Under the pieces are notes generated by a model. That model worked only from the letters and a program-made list of their open reading frames with translations, searched no databases and had not been told where the DNA came from. A program made the translations under genes and the position numbers. A DNA stretch of 64,000 nt from Prevotella sp. P2-180 (GTDB lineage Bacteria > Bacteroidota > Bacteroidia > Bacteroidales > Bacteroidaceae), in contig NZ_NPJI01000038.1 of NCBI RefSeq assembly GCF_002251435.1, positions 1 to 64,000 on the forward strand. The letters are read 5' to 3'. How positions within the stretch are numbered: the first letter of the stretch is position 1; every line of letters starts with the position of its first letter. This document shows positions 17,019 through 25,399 of this stretch, piece by piece.

Positions 17019-18380
17019 TCATGCTTGCGGCTTTTGGGGTTCATCATGATGGTCGGCAAGGCCTGTGGGGGACGAAACATCTTCGTCAGAAGCATGCTCT
17101 TCCTGGGGAGTCAAAGCTGCTCGATTGGGAATGGCCAAATGGAGAACCAGTCCCGTGATAAAGGCAACGGTGATGGATGTGAGCCTGATACTGCCTACCC
17201 GAAGGCCTCCATCCAAGAGGAGTGCAGTAATGGCGTATGCAGCGAGTGTGGAGAAGATGATGACGAGCGACCTCGCATTCCGGTTCTTTTTCTCATGGAG
17301 TCTTGCCGTACACCAACCTACCCAGATGACCATGATATACATGATGAACGTGATACCCCCGATGACAGCTACAGGAATACTACTGATGAGAGCTGTGAGT
17401 TTGGGACAGCAGGAAAGCACAATCATCATCACTGCCACCATACGCAGGAGGCTGGGGTCACAGATGCGGTTAAGCCGAATCAGTCCCGTTGTCTGCGTAT
17501 AGGCTGTGGTCTGAGAAGCCCCAAACACAGCAGCAAGCAAGGTGGCAAGTCCGCTGGCACTGATGCTGCGCGGTAGTCCGATGATTCGCAGATAATTCTT
17601 TTTCGCAGTGCATGAGATAACTATCATATCCGCCACATGTTCGCTCAAGGCGATGACTGCCAGCGGCAACACCGTCACGAAGACGATTCCCGCCATGTCT
17701 ACATCCCAATGTTCGAGTACTCTGAAAGCCATGAAATCACTGTCGAAAGGAGATGCTAACCAGTGTGCCCCCCGGAGTGCATCCAGCGAGAATGTGCCCC
17801 TAACGAGAGACAATACCAATCCTGCCGCCATACCAATAAAAATGGAAAACAATCTCACCCTTCCCTTGAAGAACAGTTGCGCCAAGGCCACAGCCACTAT
17901 CGTGACGATGCCCGCCAGCCAGTCGGTGCGGATGGAATAGGTGGAGGAGAAAAGCATGTCGATGCCAATGACCATAATCAGCGGCGCTGCCAACGTCGAG
18001 GGAAAGAGTCTGATGACCTTCTCCCGCGGCACCATCCGGAGCAGCTGGCCCACCAACAAATAAATAACACCGATAAACAGTGACCCGAGACAGACGTAAC
18101 AATCGGCCAGCACATCAGTCATCCCCCTGCCGACAGCCTGATGATGTATGAACGTCATGCCAGCGAGTATCGTAAACGAACTGCCATAGTAGAAGGGTAT
18201 CTTACCCGATGTAAAATAATGAAACATCAGGGTGGAGACACCCGAGAAAAGCAGGGCCAAAGGGATGGACAAGCCCAAAACAATAGGTACAAACACGGTA
18301 CCTGCAAAAACCGCTAACAGATGCTGCAGCGAGAGAGCCAAACGCATGGCCAGTGGGTGATGGGATACATTTCGTATCAT
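17019..18380 (-). CDS. NCS2 family nucleobase permease, UraA/xanthine-permease-like
   Basis: A 453-residue NCS2 transporter: LALSLQHLLAVFAGTVFVPIVLGL at the start, IPFYYGSSFTILAGM, IALSEHVADMIVIS (the conserved Glu helix) and GLATLLAAVFGASQTTAYTQTTG. These match the UraA/PbuX branch (uracil, xanthine or urate). The C-terminal tail has an extra acidic/His stretch. It is the second gene of the kinase-permease-permease operon, 24 bp after the kinase fragment. Confidence 0.9.
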   Translation of the reverse strand: MIRNVSHHPLAMRLALSLQHLLAVFAGTVFVPIVLGLSIPLALLFSGVSTLMFHYFTSGKIPFYYGSSFTILAGMTFIHHQAVGRGMTDVLADCYVCLGSLFIGVIYLLVGQLLRMVPREKVIRLFPSTLAAPLIMVIGIDMLFSSTYSIRTDWLAGIVTIVAVALAQLFFKGRVRLFSIFIGMAAGLVLSLVRGTFSLDALRGAHWLASPFDSDFMAFRVLEHWDVDMAGIVFVTVLPLAVIALSEHVADMIVISCTAKKNYLRIIGLPRSISASGLATLLAAVFGASQTTAYTQTTGLIRLNRICDPSLLRMVAVMMIVLSCCPKLTALISSIPVAVIGGITFIMYIMVIWVGWCTARLHEKKNRNARSLVIIFSTLAAYAITALLLDGGLRVGSIRLTSITVAFITGLVLHLAIPNRAALTPQEEHASDEDVSSPTGLADHHDEPQKPQA

Positions 18381-18404
18381 ACGGGGACCTCCTGATTGCT
18401 ATGA

Positions 18405-18992
18405 CTATTTCAATACTGACTCTACCTTCATGAGCGAGTCCATCTCGTCGAGTTTGGCCGCCACCGTATCTATCTCATGCACCACCCGGGTGAGTTGTTC
18501 ACAACCTTCATGGATGGCCTGTATCACCTCACGCCGCTGCTCATCATCGAGCGGCATAGATTCGTCGGACAGAAGCTGCACAAAACCATACATCTGGTTG
18601 AGCGGGGTGCGTATCTCATGAGCCAGGTTTTGGGTATAGACGGTCTTCTTCTTCGACAGCCGCTCAGCCTCATCTCTGGCTTCCTCCACCAACCGGTTGG
18701 TACGCTGCAGTGCTCGGTTCTTGCGCTCCAGCAGCATCATCGCCTGACGGTGACGCACCCTCAAACCCCATATAAAGAAAATCATCATCACGCAGATGAC
18801 AACACAGAGGGAGAGGAAATTCACCTTAGACCTCACTTGCAACAGTTCGTTCTGTGCTTGCAATTCTGCCAAGGTGGTGGCCGCGGATGTCAACACATTT
18901 ACACATGTCAGCACAATGGACAAAAAACAGATTTTGGCCAAATGGAAACTACTGGCGGAGAGGGAGAATCTCATGGGGCTCATATATCTCAT
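18405..18992 (-). CDS. Orphan HisKA histidine kinase fragment without ATPase domain
   Basis: A 195-residue protein with a signal-like first helix, a second membrane helix (VNFLSLCVVICVMMIFFIWGL, about residues 57-78), a coiled coil (LERKNRALQRTNRLVEEARDEAERL) and a HisKA dimerisation domain with the phosphorylatable His in NLAHEIRTPLNQMYGF. It stops where the HATPase_c domain should begin. The start could be 18992 or 18974. It resembles the middle of larger Bacteroidetes sensor kinases. It may be a remnant or a phosphorelay partner for another kinase. It leads the permease operon, so a link to purine sensing is possible but unproven. Confidence 0.75.
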   Translation of the reverse strand: MRYMSPMRFSLSASSFHLAKICFLSIVLTCVNVLTSAATTLAELQAQNELLQVRSKVNFLSLCVVICVMMIFFIWGLRVRHRQAMMLLERKNRALQRTNRLVEEARDEAERLSKKKTVYTQNLAHEIRTPLNQMYGFVQLLSDESMPLDDEQRREVIQAIHEGCEQLTRVVHEIDTVAAKLDEMDSLMKVESVLK

Positions 18993-19094
18993 ATATCTTA
19001 TGATTGGGAAGATAAATTATGTATCAGAATGTTGCGAATACCTGAAAGACAGGAAAGTGATAAGCGAAAAGACACTACTAGCATCAATTCGCTG

Positions 19095-19124
19095 CAAAAT
19101 TAATCATAATAATTGATTTCCCAA
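19095..19124 (-). promoter_or_regulatory. Promoter of the kinase-permease operon
   Basis: Minus strand: TTG (plus 19122-19124), 19 bp, TAATTTTG (plus 19095-19102). This lies about 100 bp upstream of the kinase fragment start. No purine riboswitch fold was recognised in the leader. Confidence 0.6.
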
Positions 19125-19141
19125 TCATTTTTCAATAAAAA

Positions 19142-19894
19142 TCACAGAGAAAACTTCAGAGCCAATGTCGGGTTTACATAAAATGACTTCTTGCTATTAG
19201 AGGCACGGTAAATGAAATTGTTTGAAATCTCCCATTCAGAACCAATGCTGACCGTCTTACAGATGTTATACCAGATTTGCGGTTCGGTAAACAGTACCAG
19301 TCCCTTCTTCTGTCCCTTGGCATCCCATTCGGGAATATAGCCTGTCCAGAGGTCGGCAAAACCGGAGAAAGTCCATTTGCCTTGTCCGAAGGTAAGGCCC
19401 CATACACCCGTGAGCTGCACGCCCGCCAGTGCCTTATTGGTACCGCCCTTGAGCGTCTGCTTGTACATGAGTTGCAGACTCCATGTCTTGGAGAAGTCAG
19501 AAGAGTGGCCGTTGTAGGCGGGACCGATGAGCAGCGCATTCTGATAAGAACCGTAGAGGTTGAGTCCACCGTCAAACTCGATATGGGCGGCAAAGGGCGA
19601 CTTGCTACCCAAGCGGAACTCCCTGCTCACCTCGGTATAGGCCGCACTGGCTCCATCGTTGCGCACATCTACATCCACAAAATAGTACCACGAACCCAAG
19701 CCATCGGCCTTGAAGGTCTCGTAAGTGAGTGTCAGTTTCTGACGGTCGGCTTCCTCCGAGGAGTAGAGTTGACGGCCAAAGTCATAGTGAACCTGGAAAT
19801 TCTGGCCGAAAGCGGCAATCGGCAGCAGCAGTGCCATCAGTACAAGGGTGATACGGGGCATCCGAGATGCTCCAAACATTCTTTTGTTCTTCAT
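19142..19894 (-). CDS. DUF5020 family outer-membrane protein (possible Tsx-like nucleoside channel)
   Basis: A 250-residue protein with a signal peptide ending IAAFGQ. The rest is alternating amphipathic beta-strands with many aromatic residues (NFQVHYDFGRQLY, WYYFVDVDV, KWTFSGFADLWTGY) and a final strand ending in Phe-Ser-Leu. It looks like a 12-strand barrel. The layout resembles the Tsx nucleoside channel family, and the neighbouring NCS2 permeases support a role in letting purines or nucleosides cross the outer membrane. That role is inference. Confidence 0.75.
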   Translation of the reverse strand: MKNKRMFGASRMPRITLVLMALLLPIAAFGQNFQVHYDFGRQLYSSEEADRQKLTLTYETFKADGLGSWYYFVDVDVRNDGASAAYTEVSREFRLGSKSPFAAHIEFDGGLNLYGSYQNALLIGPAYNGHSSDFSKTWSLQLMYKQTLKGGTNKALAGVQLTGVWGLTFGQGKWTFSGFADLWTGYIPEWDAKGQKKGLVLFTEPQIWYNICKTVSIGSEWEISNNFIYRASNSKKSFYVNPTLALKFSL

Positions 19895-19933
19895 TATAAA
19901 GTATATTCAATAAAGTGAATGCAGTTCTGTCTA

Positions 19934-19963
19934 CAAAGGTAATTGTATTTTTAAAAACAGCAA
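19934..19963 (-). promoter_or_regulatory. Promoter of the DUF5020 gene
   Basis: Minus strand: TTG (plus 19961-19963), 19 bp, TACCTTTG (plus 19934-19941), about 40 bp upstream of the start codon. It lies between the intron 5' fragment and the gene. Confidence 0.65.
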
Positions 19964-20068
19964 TGAAGGAGAACCTGATTATGTGGAGAATTAAAAATCT
20001 TTAACAAAAAAAAATGGTGAATCGGAAATTATCTTTCATTTGGTAGCTTCCAGTTACTATCGTTTAAT

Positions 20069-20331
20069 TAAGAGCACTGTCTTTCCATCTTATGTCTGCT
20101 TGATTTACTATGTATGTTCCGGATAGTTATAGGACTTCAGTGCTTTTTGCCACCTTATCCACATACTTTAGCCTTGTATCAACTTTCTGTTCGTCAGACC
20201 AGATGTTTGCCGCTGACTTCTTTCAGATTCCACCTCGCGATGGACACCCTTGTCTCTCTGGCTATACGATTCCCACTACCGGGGCTCGTTAGGGACTTAC
20301 ACCCGTTAGACATTACTCATGCCGAGCATAC
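20069..20331 (-). mobile_element. Group IIC intron 5' fragment (domain I)
   Basis: Minus strand from 20331: GTATGCTCGGCATGAG at the 5' end, then the conserved domain I run including AACGGGTGTAAGTCCC, ACAAGGGTGTCCATCG, AGGTGGAATCTGAA, TCTGACGAACAG and GGAAAGACAGTGCTC. The order matches bacterial group IIC introns such as the structurally studied Oceanobacillus intron. After about 20069 the match ends: domains II-III are not recognisable and no reverse transcriptase follows. The 5' end abuts the T-run of the ompA terminator, the known insertion preference of IIC introns. Confidence 0.8.
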
Positions 20332-20372
20332 AAAAAAGACACTCACGCCAAACAGCGTGAGTGTCTTTTTTT
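20332..20372. terminator. Rho-independent terminator of ompA-family gene
   Basis: GACACTCACGC (20338-20348) pairs with GCGTGAGTGTC (20355-20365) around CAAACA, with T-runs on both strands. On the minus strand it follows the porin gene by about 20 bp and its U-run touches the intron 5' end. Confidence 0.9.
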
Positions 20373-20389
20373 ATTCTTATTCGACTTTA

Positions 20390-21502
20390 TTAGTCAGTGA
20401 CGCAGATAGAGACGCGGTTCATGTCGTTCTCAGCGAATGGCTGAACGCGGCTACCCTTGCTGTCGGAAGTGATGCGGCTTGCAGAAATGCCATACTTCTC
20501 GGTAAGCATCTTAACTACAGCAGCAGCACGCTGAGAAGCAAGACGGTCGTTGATCTTGTCGTTACCAGTACCAGCATCAGCATAACCAGTAATAGTCAGC
20601 TTCTTTTCTGGATACTTGCCAAGATACTCAACGAGTTCCTTCACCTTTGCCTCCTCCTGGGCAGATACCTTGCTTACGTTGATGGTGAAGAACACGTCGA
20701 TACGCAGAGGCTCAACAACCTTCACTTCTTCAACAACAGGAGCTGGCTCTGGCTCAACAACTGGCTCTGGTTCTGGCTCAACAACAACAGGAGCAGCTAC
20801 AGGAGCAGCAACCTTCTCGTATGACTTGCCTAGGTTGATCTTCAAACCGGCAAGTACGTTGAAATACCAGTCGGTATTGCCTGCCTTCTTAGAGTTGTAC
20901 TTGTCAGAGATGATGTTGGCATTACCCTCGATACCCAAGGCAACAGCGTCGCTGAGACGGAAATCAACAGCAAGACCAGCCTTACCTACAGGGCGAACCT
21001 TTGTTCCGTCCCAAATATAGGTCATGTTGTAACCCTTAGCTACAATGTCGTTAGCCTCGTCATTAGAGAAACCGATGTTAAGACCACCACCTACGAAGGC
21101 CGAAACGTTCACAGTGCGAACGGGGTTGTAACCACAAAGCAGGTTTGAGAGGTTGAACATGAAGTCAACTGTAGGAGAAATGTACTTATACTTGTACTGA
21201 ACATTTCCCGGGTTTGCACCATCAGACTCTCTATAGCCATTATAGCCACCCTTGCTCTGCCAGCCGTTGAATGCAACACGGGTACCAAACACCGGGCTGA
21301 ACTGATAGCCAAGAGCCACCTGCAGGTTTGGAGAAAGAAGATCACTGAACTTTGCTTCACCAAGAGTGTGCTGAACACCACCCTGAAGCTGCAGGAATGC
21401 GTGCTTCTTGAATGTATATTCAGAAGCCTCCTGCGCATGTGCTGCAAAACCTACTGAGAGTAATGCAGCAACGAGTAGAGATTTCAAAGTTTTCATACGC
21501 AA
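20390..21502 (-). CDS. OmpA family outer-membrane protein
   Basis: A 370-residue protein with a signal peptide (to AHAQ), an N-terminal eight-strand beta-barrel (to about 215), a Pro/Glu/Val linker (VEPEPEPVVEPEPAPVVEE) and a C-terminal OmpA peptidoglycan-binding domain (LTITGYADAGTGNDKINDRLASQRA). The family anchors the outer membrane to the wall and is usually very abundant in Bacteroidetes. The strong promoter, long leader (about 100 nt) and strong terminator fit high, single-gene expression. Confidence 0.92.
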   Translation of the reverse strand: MRMKTLKSLLVAALLSVGFAAHAQEASEYTFKKHAFLQLQGGVQHTLGEAKFSDLLSPNLQVALGYQFSPVFGTRVAFNGWQSKGGYNGYRESDGANPGNVQYKYKYISPTVDFMFNLSNLLCGYNPVRTVNVSAFVGGGLNIGFSNDEANDIVAKGYNMTYIWDGTKVRPVGKAGLAVDFRLSDAVALGIEGNANIISDKYNSKKAGNTDWYFNVLAGLKINLGKSYEKVAAPVAAPVVVEPEPEPVVEPEPAPVVEEVKVVEPLRIDVFFTINVSKVSAQEEAKVKELVEYLGKYPEKKLTITGYADAGTGNDKINDRLASQRAAAVVKMLTEKYGISASRITSDSKGSRVQPFAENDMNRVSICVTD

Positions 21503-21610
21503 ATAATTAATTTTTATAAATATCTGACTTCTCTAAGCCTTATGGTTAAGGGTTACGGGAAAACTCCAGTATACACATTATAATCCATAGGCTCCATATT
21601 ATCTATGCTG

Positions 21611-21641
21611 CAAAGATAATGCAAAAATTCGAAACTTACAA
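21611..21641 (-). promoter_or_regulatory. Promoter of the ompA-family gene
   Basis: Minus strand: TTG (plus 21639-21641), 20 bp, TATCTTTG (plus 21611-21618). A leader of roughly 100 nt precedes the start codon at 21502. Confidence 0.65.
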
Positions 21642-21649
21642 CCTTTTTC

Positions 21650-21928
21650 GATTATTTTTTCGTCTTTATTACATTTTCATTACATATATCATAACTATTT
21701 CAACTATTTTCATCTATATAACCTCCTCTATTATCATTAGTTAACAAACAACTCAAGAGACGCTGAAGTCTGTACTACAAGTAGAGTAAACGAGTATTAT
21801 AAATAATAGATTTACTTGTCAACCTCTTATATAAATAATACGATAAGTAGACAACCTAAATAGTTAAACTACAATTAACCTACAGAAACGGAATAAGAAC
21901 AGCTTTTGGGACAGTCGTTCCATAACTT
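21650..21928. other. Non-coding stretch upstream of ompA
   Basis: AT-rich sequence between the ompA promoter and the palindromic cluster. No gene, tRNA or recognised RNA is seen in it. Confidence 0.6.
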
Positions 21929-21992
21929 GTATCACGACCGTTCCAAGCCCTATGGAATGGTCGTAACACCAACTATGGTACGACCGTGATAC
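21929..21992. repeat. Nested palindrome cluster
   Basis: ACGACCGTTCCA (21934-21945) pairs with TGGAATGGTCGT (21953-21964), and the outer GTATCACG (21929-21936) is complementary to CGTGATAC (21985-21992). Variants of CGTTCCATA and ACGACCGT recur several times within 90 bp. No ORF. It may be a structured RNA or a REP-like repeat. Confidence 0.65.
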
Positions 21993-22013
21993 TACCCTAT
22001 TCAGATACGAACT

Positions 22014-22053
22014 GAATACGGCGGAAGACTTACATAAGTCCTCCGCCGTATTT
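22014..22053. terminator. Terminator-like hairpin after the Rpn pseudogene
   Basis: AATACGGCGGA and TCCGCCGTATT flank a GACTTACATAAGTC inner stem. T-rich sequence follows on the plus strand; on the minus strand only weakly. It lies downstream of the pseudogene. Confidence 0.6.
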
Positions 22054-22083
22054 ATTTGTCCAAATATGTTATGGCTATATTAG

Positions 22084-22435
22084 CTAAAGCGATTCTATCT
22101 CCTCGGCAGAAAGGCCAGTGGCAGCAATGATGGTTTCTACTGGTATAGTCGGTTATCACCTTCGACACGCCATACAACATACGGTGGAAGTATGACAACT
22201 CACGGTTGTTCTGTATCTCGAAGATGATGAGTTCGCTACGGTCGCTCTCTGCAAGAATGTCGACACGGTTGAACTTGTCTTCTTCGTCAGTCTGATTGCC
22301 TTCGCTCTCAAGGAACTTCACTATCGTGAACTTCTCGCCTAGTAGAGTCGTCATCAGCCCCTCAAGCACAGCATGGTTTGCCTTGTCGCACAGCATGCGC
22401 TTCATAGCCCAGTCAAATCGTATATAGTTTGCCAT
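22084..22435 (-). pseudogene. Decayed Rpn/PD-(D/E)XK nuclease family gene (internal deletion)
   Basis: The first 95 or so codons (MANYIRFDWAMKRML... to VITDY) are nearly the same as the intact gene at 61202, about 90% by eye at DNA level. Then sequence equivalent to about 563 bp of that gene is missing. The join continues with its last 60 bases in another frame, so the Rpn tail (VETIIAATGLSAEEIESL) is out of frame and the readable frame ends in nonsense. Upstream DNA, including the TACTTTTG -7 element, is also shared. This is a duplicate that lost function by deletion and frameshift. Confidence 0.88.
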
Positions 22436-22621
22436 AATCGTCAATAATTGCGGGTATTGTAGATACAAATCATTATTTCTTGCTGCAAAAGTAATAATAA
22501 ATAAACTAACGCACAAGCATTTAAGATATTTTAATCCATATTATGCCTTATATTTCCCACACAAGCTTAGTCAGACACTTACGCCATTTTGCTTAAGTAC
22601 AAGCCAAATGTAAAAATTAAA

Positions 22622-22655
22622 GCGGAAGGCTTTCACAAGCCCTCCGCCTTCGCGT
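22622..22655 (-). terminator. Terminator of the collagen-like lipoprotein gene at 22734
   Basis: Minus strand GCGGAGGGCTT...AAGCCTTCCGC followed by TTTAATTTTT. It lies about 85 bp downstream of the stop codon at 22734. Confidence 0.8.
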
Positions 22656-22733
22656 TGTTACCTTATTTAAAGGATGTGTACATAATAATTATTCTTTAAT
22701 AAACTTCTTTGCGTTGATATGTGCCAATCGGTA

Positions 22734-24338
22734 TTATTTCTTGAATGCAGAGTATATTGAATATTCATCACTGCTTTTGAAAGGAGTAACGAGTTTTGCC
22801 TTAGAACTGTGACTCCAAGTTATTGGAGAGGAGATATAATCACCATCCTCAAAGACTCTGAATACACCTTCTTTCATCAATAGTCCTTGCGGATCAGCGC
22901 CCTTCTCCACCATGATAAAGGCGTACTTAAGATTCTTTATACCATTGGAAGTTTTCTCTCCAGAAATCACCAAAGCAGTCTTTGTTGAAATATTGTGACT
23001 TTCTCCTATTGTATTGAAGAAAATGGTGAAATAGTTACCATAACCACTGATGAAGGCACCCTCACCCAAAGCATAACTAGACCCACTAACTGTATATCCC
23101 TCATAGTTAATGGTATTATTGATTTTGTTCTGGCCATAAAGTCTAATATCCTCTGATGTTACTTTAGTACCAGGATTAAATCCTCCATTACCTTCATCTT
23201 CGCAATAAACAGTTAGCATTGGGTCTATTCTGTAGGCACCCTCCACGTTTGGAGGATTAACGCCGCGATAGATTGTTATATATGGATCCAATTTTTTAAC
23301 AATATCCTCAGGTACGACATCTTCGATTCTATTGTCTGGTTCTTCATAGCTGCCACCAGTAACTTTTATGACATTGGTTATAGTCTGGTCGCGGTTGCAC
23401 AGGAACACAAGCACCTTGGTGTCTGAGTCTATGTCGCCAGTCTGTGTAATGGTAATAGTACCATAGTAAGAACTTGAAGCATTAACAGTCGACTTGACGT
23501 TGCCCTTGTCCACGGTCTCAACAAATGTATATCCATCAGCACCTGAAATGCTGTAAGAAATAGTGACAGGATGGTTATCCAGATTGACTGTTGTATTCGA
23601 AAGGGTCATGTACATTCCCTTATAGATGGGGCATCGTATCTCCTGCCCATTGTAGAGCACAAACACAACATAGTTGTCATACTGATATGTTGTCTTAATA
23701 TATGAGACATTCGAATCTCCGCCTCCATTAATTGGCACCATGTTGCCATTGTCATCGTAGATGTACACGAAGGTAATACCACCATCATAACTGATAACCC
23801 AGTAACCGTTAACGTCTATCTTGATTATCGGTGTTATCACGTTTGGACCGGAAATGGAAATCTTGTTTCCGTCACCATCTATGATATAGTTGGTCACTCC
23901 ATTAATTGTGACGGTCCAATAGTAATTACCGTCGATGTCAAGGCTTACGCCGATAATTGGCGTTTGTCCATCCTTTCCGTCCTTACCGTCAGTTCCATCT
24001 TGTCCATCTTTTCCGTCTTCACCATCTTTGCCGTCTTTTCCATTCTTTACGTCAATACTTGTACCATCGGTAAAGACTATTCTATATCCGTTTTCAATGG
24101 ATATATAGCTTTGGATAGAGATGTTTGCCTGAAGCTTCTCTACTATCACCTTAATCTGGTTAATTTCGACATTCAAGGCGTTTACTGTTTTCTCCATTGC
24201 CGACACACGTTGGTCAAGACTTGAAATCTGTTGCTTGATTTCTGTGTCGTCATAATCGTCTGAACTACATCCTGTGAAGGATGTTCCTGCAATTGCCAAA
24301 ATGCAGGCGACAAGCCAAATCTTAATTCCTTTTACCAT
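22734..24338 (-). CDS. DUF4988-type surface lipoprotein with collagen-like repeat
   Basis: A 534-residue lipoprotein: signal with lipobox FTGC (Cys24), a coiled coil (IKQQISSLDQRVSAMEKTVNALNVEINQIK), then Gly-X-Y repeats (GKDGKDGEDGKDGQDG...), a DUF4988-like beta region (YYWTVTINGVTNYIIDGDGNKI), an Ig-like part, and a C-terminal domain (from about residue 337, RIEDVVPEDIV...) shared with the neighbour at 24383. The parts suggest a trimeric, stalk-like cell-surface protein. Function unknown. It is likely exported to the outer face of the outer membrane, but a clear export signal after the Cys (SSDDYDD) is only suggestive. Confidence 0.8.
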   Translation of the reverse strand: MVKGIKIWLVACILAIAGTSFTGCSSDDYDDTEIKQQISSLDQRVSAMEKTVNALNVEINQIKVIVEKLQANISIQSYISIENGYRIVFTDGTSIDVKNGKDGKDGEDGKDGQDGTDGKDGKDGQTPIIGVSLDIDGNYYWTVTINGVTNYIIDGDGNKISISGPNVITPIIKIDVNGYWVISYDGGITFVYIYDDNGNMVPINGGGDSNVSYIKTTYQYDNYVVFVLYNGQEIRCPIYKGMYMTLSNTTVNLDNHPVTISYSISGADGYTFVETVDKGNVKSTVNASSSYYGTITITQTGDIDSDTKVLVFLCNRDQTITNVIKVTGGSYEEPDNRIEDVVPEDIVKKLDPYITIYRGVNPPNVEGAYRIDPMLTVYCEDEGNGGFNPGTKVTSEDIRLYGQNKINNTINYEGYTVSGSSYALGEGAFISGYGNYFTIFFNTIGESHNISTKTALVISGEKTSNGIKNLKYAFIMVEKGADPQGLLMKEGVFRVFEDGDYISSPITWSHSSKAKLVTPFKSSDEYSIYSAFKK

Positions 24339-24382
24339 AATAGATGTTTTAATTAATTGTTATATATAGAAACTTTTCTATT

Positions 24383-25339
24383 TCATCGGTTATAAAGCCA
24401 TGAGCAAGGTTCAGAAATATAGTCACCATCCTTAAACACCCTGAACACGCCTTCACGCATCAGAAGATTACTCGGGTCACTGCCTTTCTCTACCATAACA
24501 AATGCATACCTTAAATTCTTTATGCCATTGGATGACTTTTCACCAGAAATAACCAATGCAGTTTTAGTCTGTATTCCATGGCTTTCACCAATGGTATTAA
24601 AGAACACAGTGAAATAATTGCCATATCCGCTGATAAAGGCACCATCGCCTTTTGAATAACTATCACTATTTTCTGTGTAATGCTCGTAATTGATCGTGTT
24701 ATTTGATTTATCCTGACCATGTAACCTTATCACTATCGGATTCACTTGTGTTCCTGGAACAAAACCGCCATTACCATAGTCTTCGCAGTGGACTGTTGTT
24801 AATGGCTTAACGCTGTACACTCCTTCAACATTAGGCGGGTTAAATCCTCTGTATATATCTATATACGGACTTATTGGAATATCTTCTGGAATAACATTGT
24901 CAAATCTCTCGTCATAATCCACATCGTCGTACGAATAGCTTATTCTTATGAAGTAAAAAAAGATTGTTCCGTCATAGCTGTACATCTTCCAATGGTCTAC
25001 GTCAATGACCTCAATCCAATAAGACGCATTCTCCAACCAGATTATCCATCTGTGATTACCTGTCTTTTCCTCTATTCTCCACTTATACTTATTGTTTGGC
25101 ATTTTGGAGTCAAAATAATTGCCATCCGGACGAAATACGAACTTTCTGCCATTTTCTCCATCAGGATTCCATGTACCGACAACCATCTTCACGACATCAT
25201 CATACTTTATGTCGTTTACATCAATGTCGGGGATGTTGTTTTCCTCGTCATCATCACCGCCACTGCTACATGAAACGCTAAACAAAGCGAAAACCAGCCC
25301 TAATAGTACTGGAAAAAAACGTTCAATTGTTAATTTCAT
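24383..25339 (-). CDS. Surface lipoprotein sharing a C-terminal domain with its neighbour
   Basis: A 318-residue lipoprotein (lipobox SVSC, then SSGGDDDEE). Residues about 45-125 form a small lipocalin-like beta domain (VVGTWNPDGENGRKFVFRPDG..., many Trp). From about residue 140 it aligns with the end of the protein at 22734: both contain DIYRGFNPPNVEG-type, GDGAFISGYGNYFT-type, KTALVISGEK and GVFRVF.DGDYIS. The shared domain has no name I recognise. Gap to the neighbour is 44 bp, so they are probably co-transcribed. Confidence 0.75.
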   Translation of the reverse strand: MKLTIERFFPVLLGLVFALFSVSCSSGGDDDEENNIPDIDVNDIKYDDVVKMVVGTWNPDGENGRKFVFRPDGNYFDSKMPNNKYKWRIEEKTGNHRWIIWLENASYWIEVIDVDHWKMYSYDGTIFFYFIRISYSYDDVDYDERFDNVIPEDIPISPYIDIYRGFNPPNVEGVYSVKPLTTVHCEDYGNGGFVPGTQVNPIVIRLHGQDKSNNTINYEHYTENSDSYSKGDGAFISGYGNYFTVFFNTIGESHGIQTKTALVISGEKSSNGIKNLRYAFVMVEKGSDPSNLLMREGVFRVFKDGDYISEPCSWLYNR

Positions 25340-25399
25340 ATTTATACATTTTCTATGTTCGGCATTAGCGGATTATTAGTTCCGCTAATGCCAAAGGGG

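Noticed and set aside
18993..19094. A purine riboswitch in the leader of the permease operon
   Set aside because: No three-way junction with the conserved loops was recognised by eye; the leader is AT-rich and weakly structured.
20110..20824. Plus-strand reading frames (60 and 236 codons) over the intron and ompA
   Set aside because: The sequence is the antisense of the intron domain I and of the OmpA gene. Such false proteins are often annotated beside group II introns.
22052..22516. A 154-residue intact protein
   Set aside because: Its second part is the Rpn tail in a wrong frame and its first 27 residues come from the promoter region of the intact copy; it is a pseudogene.
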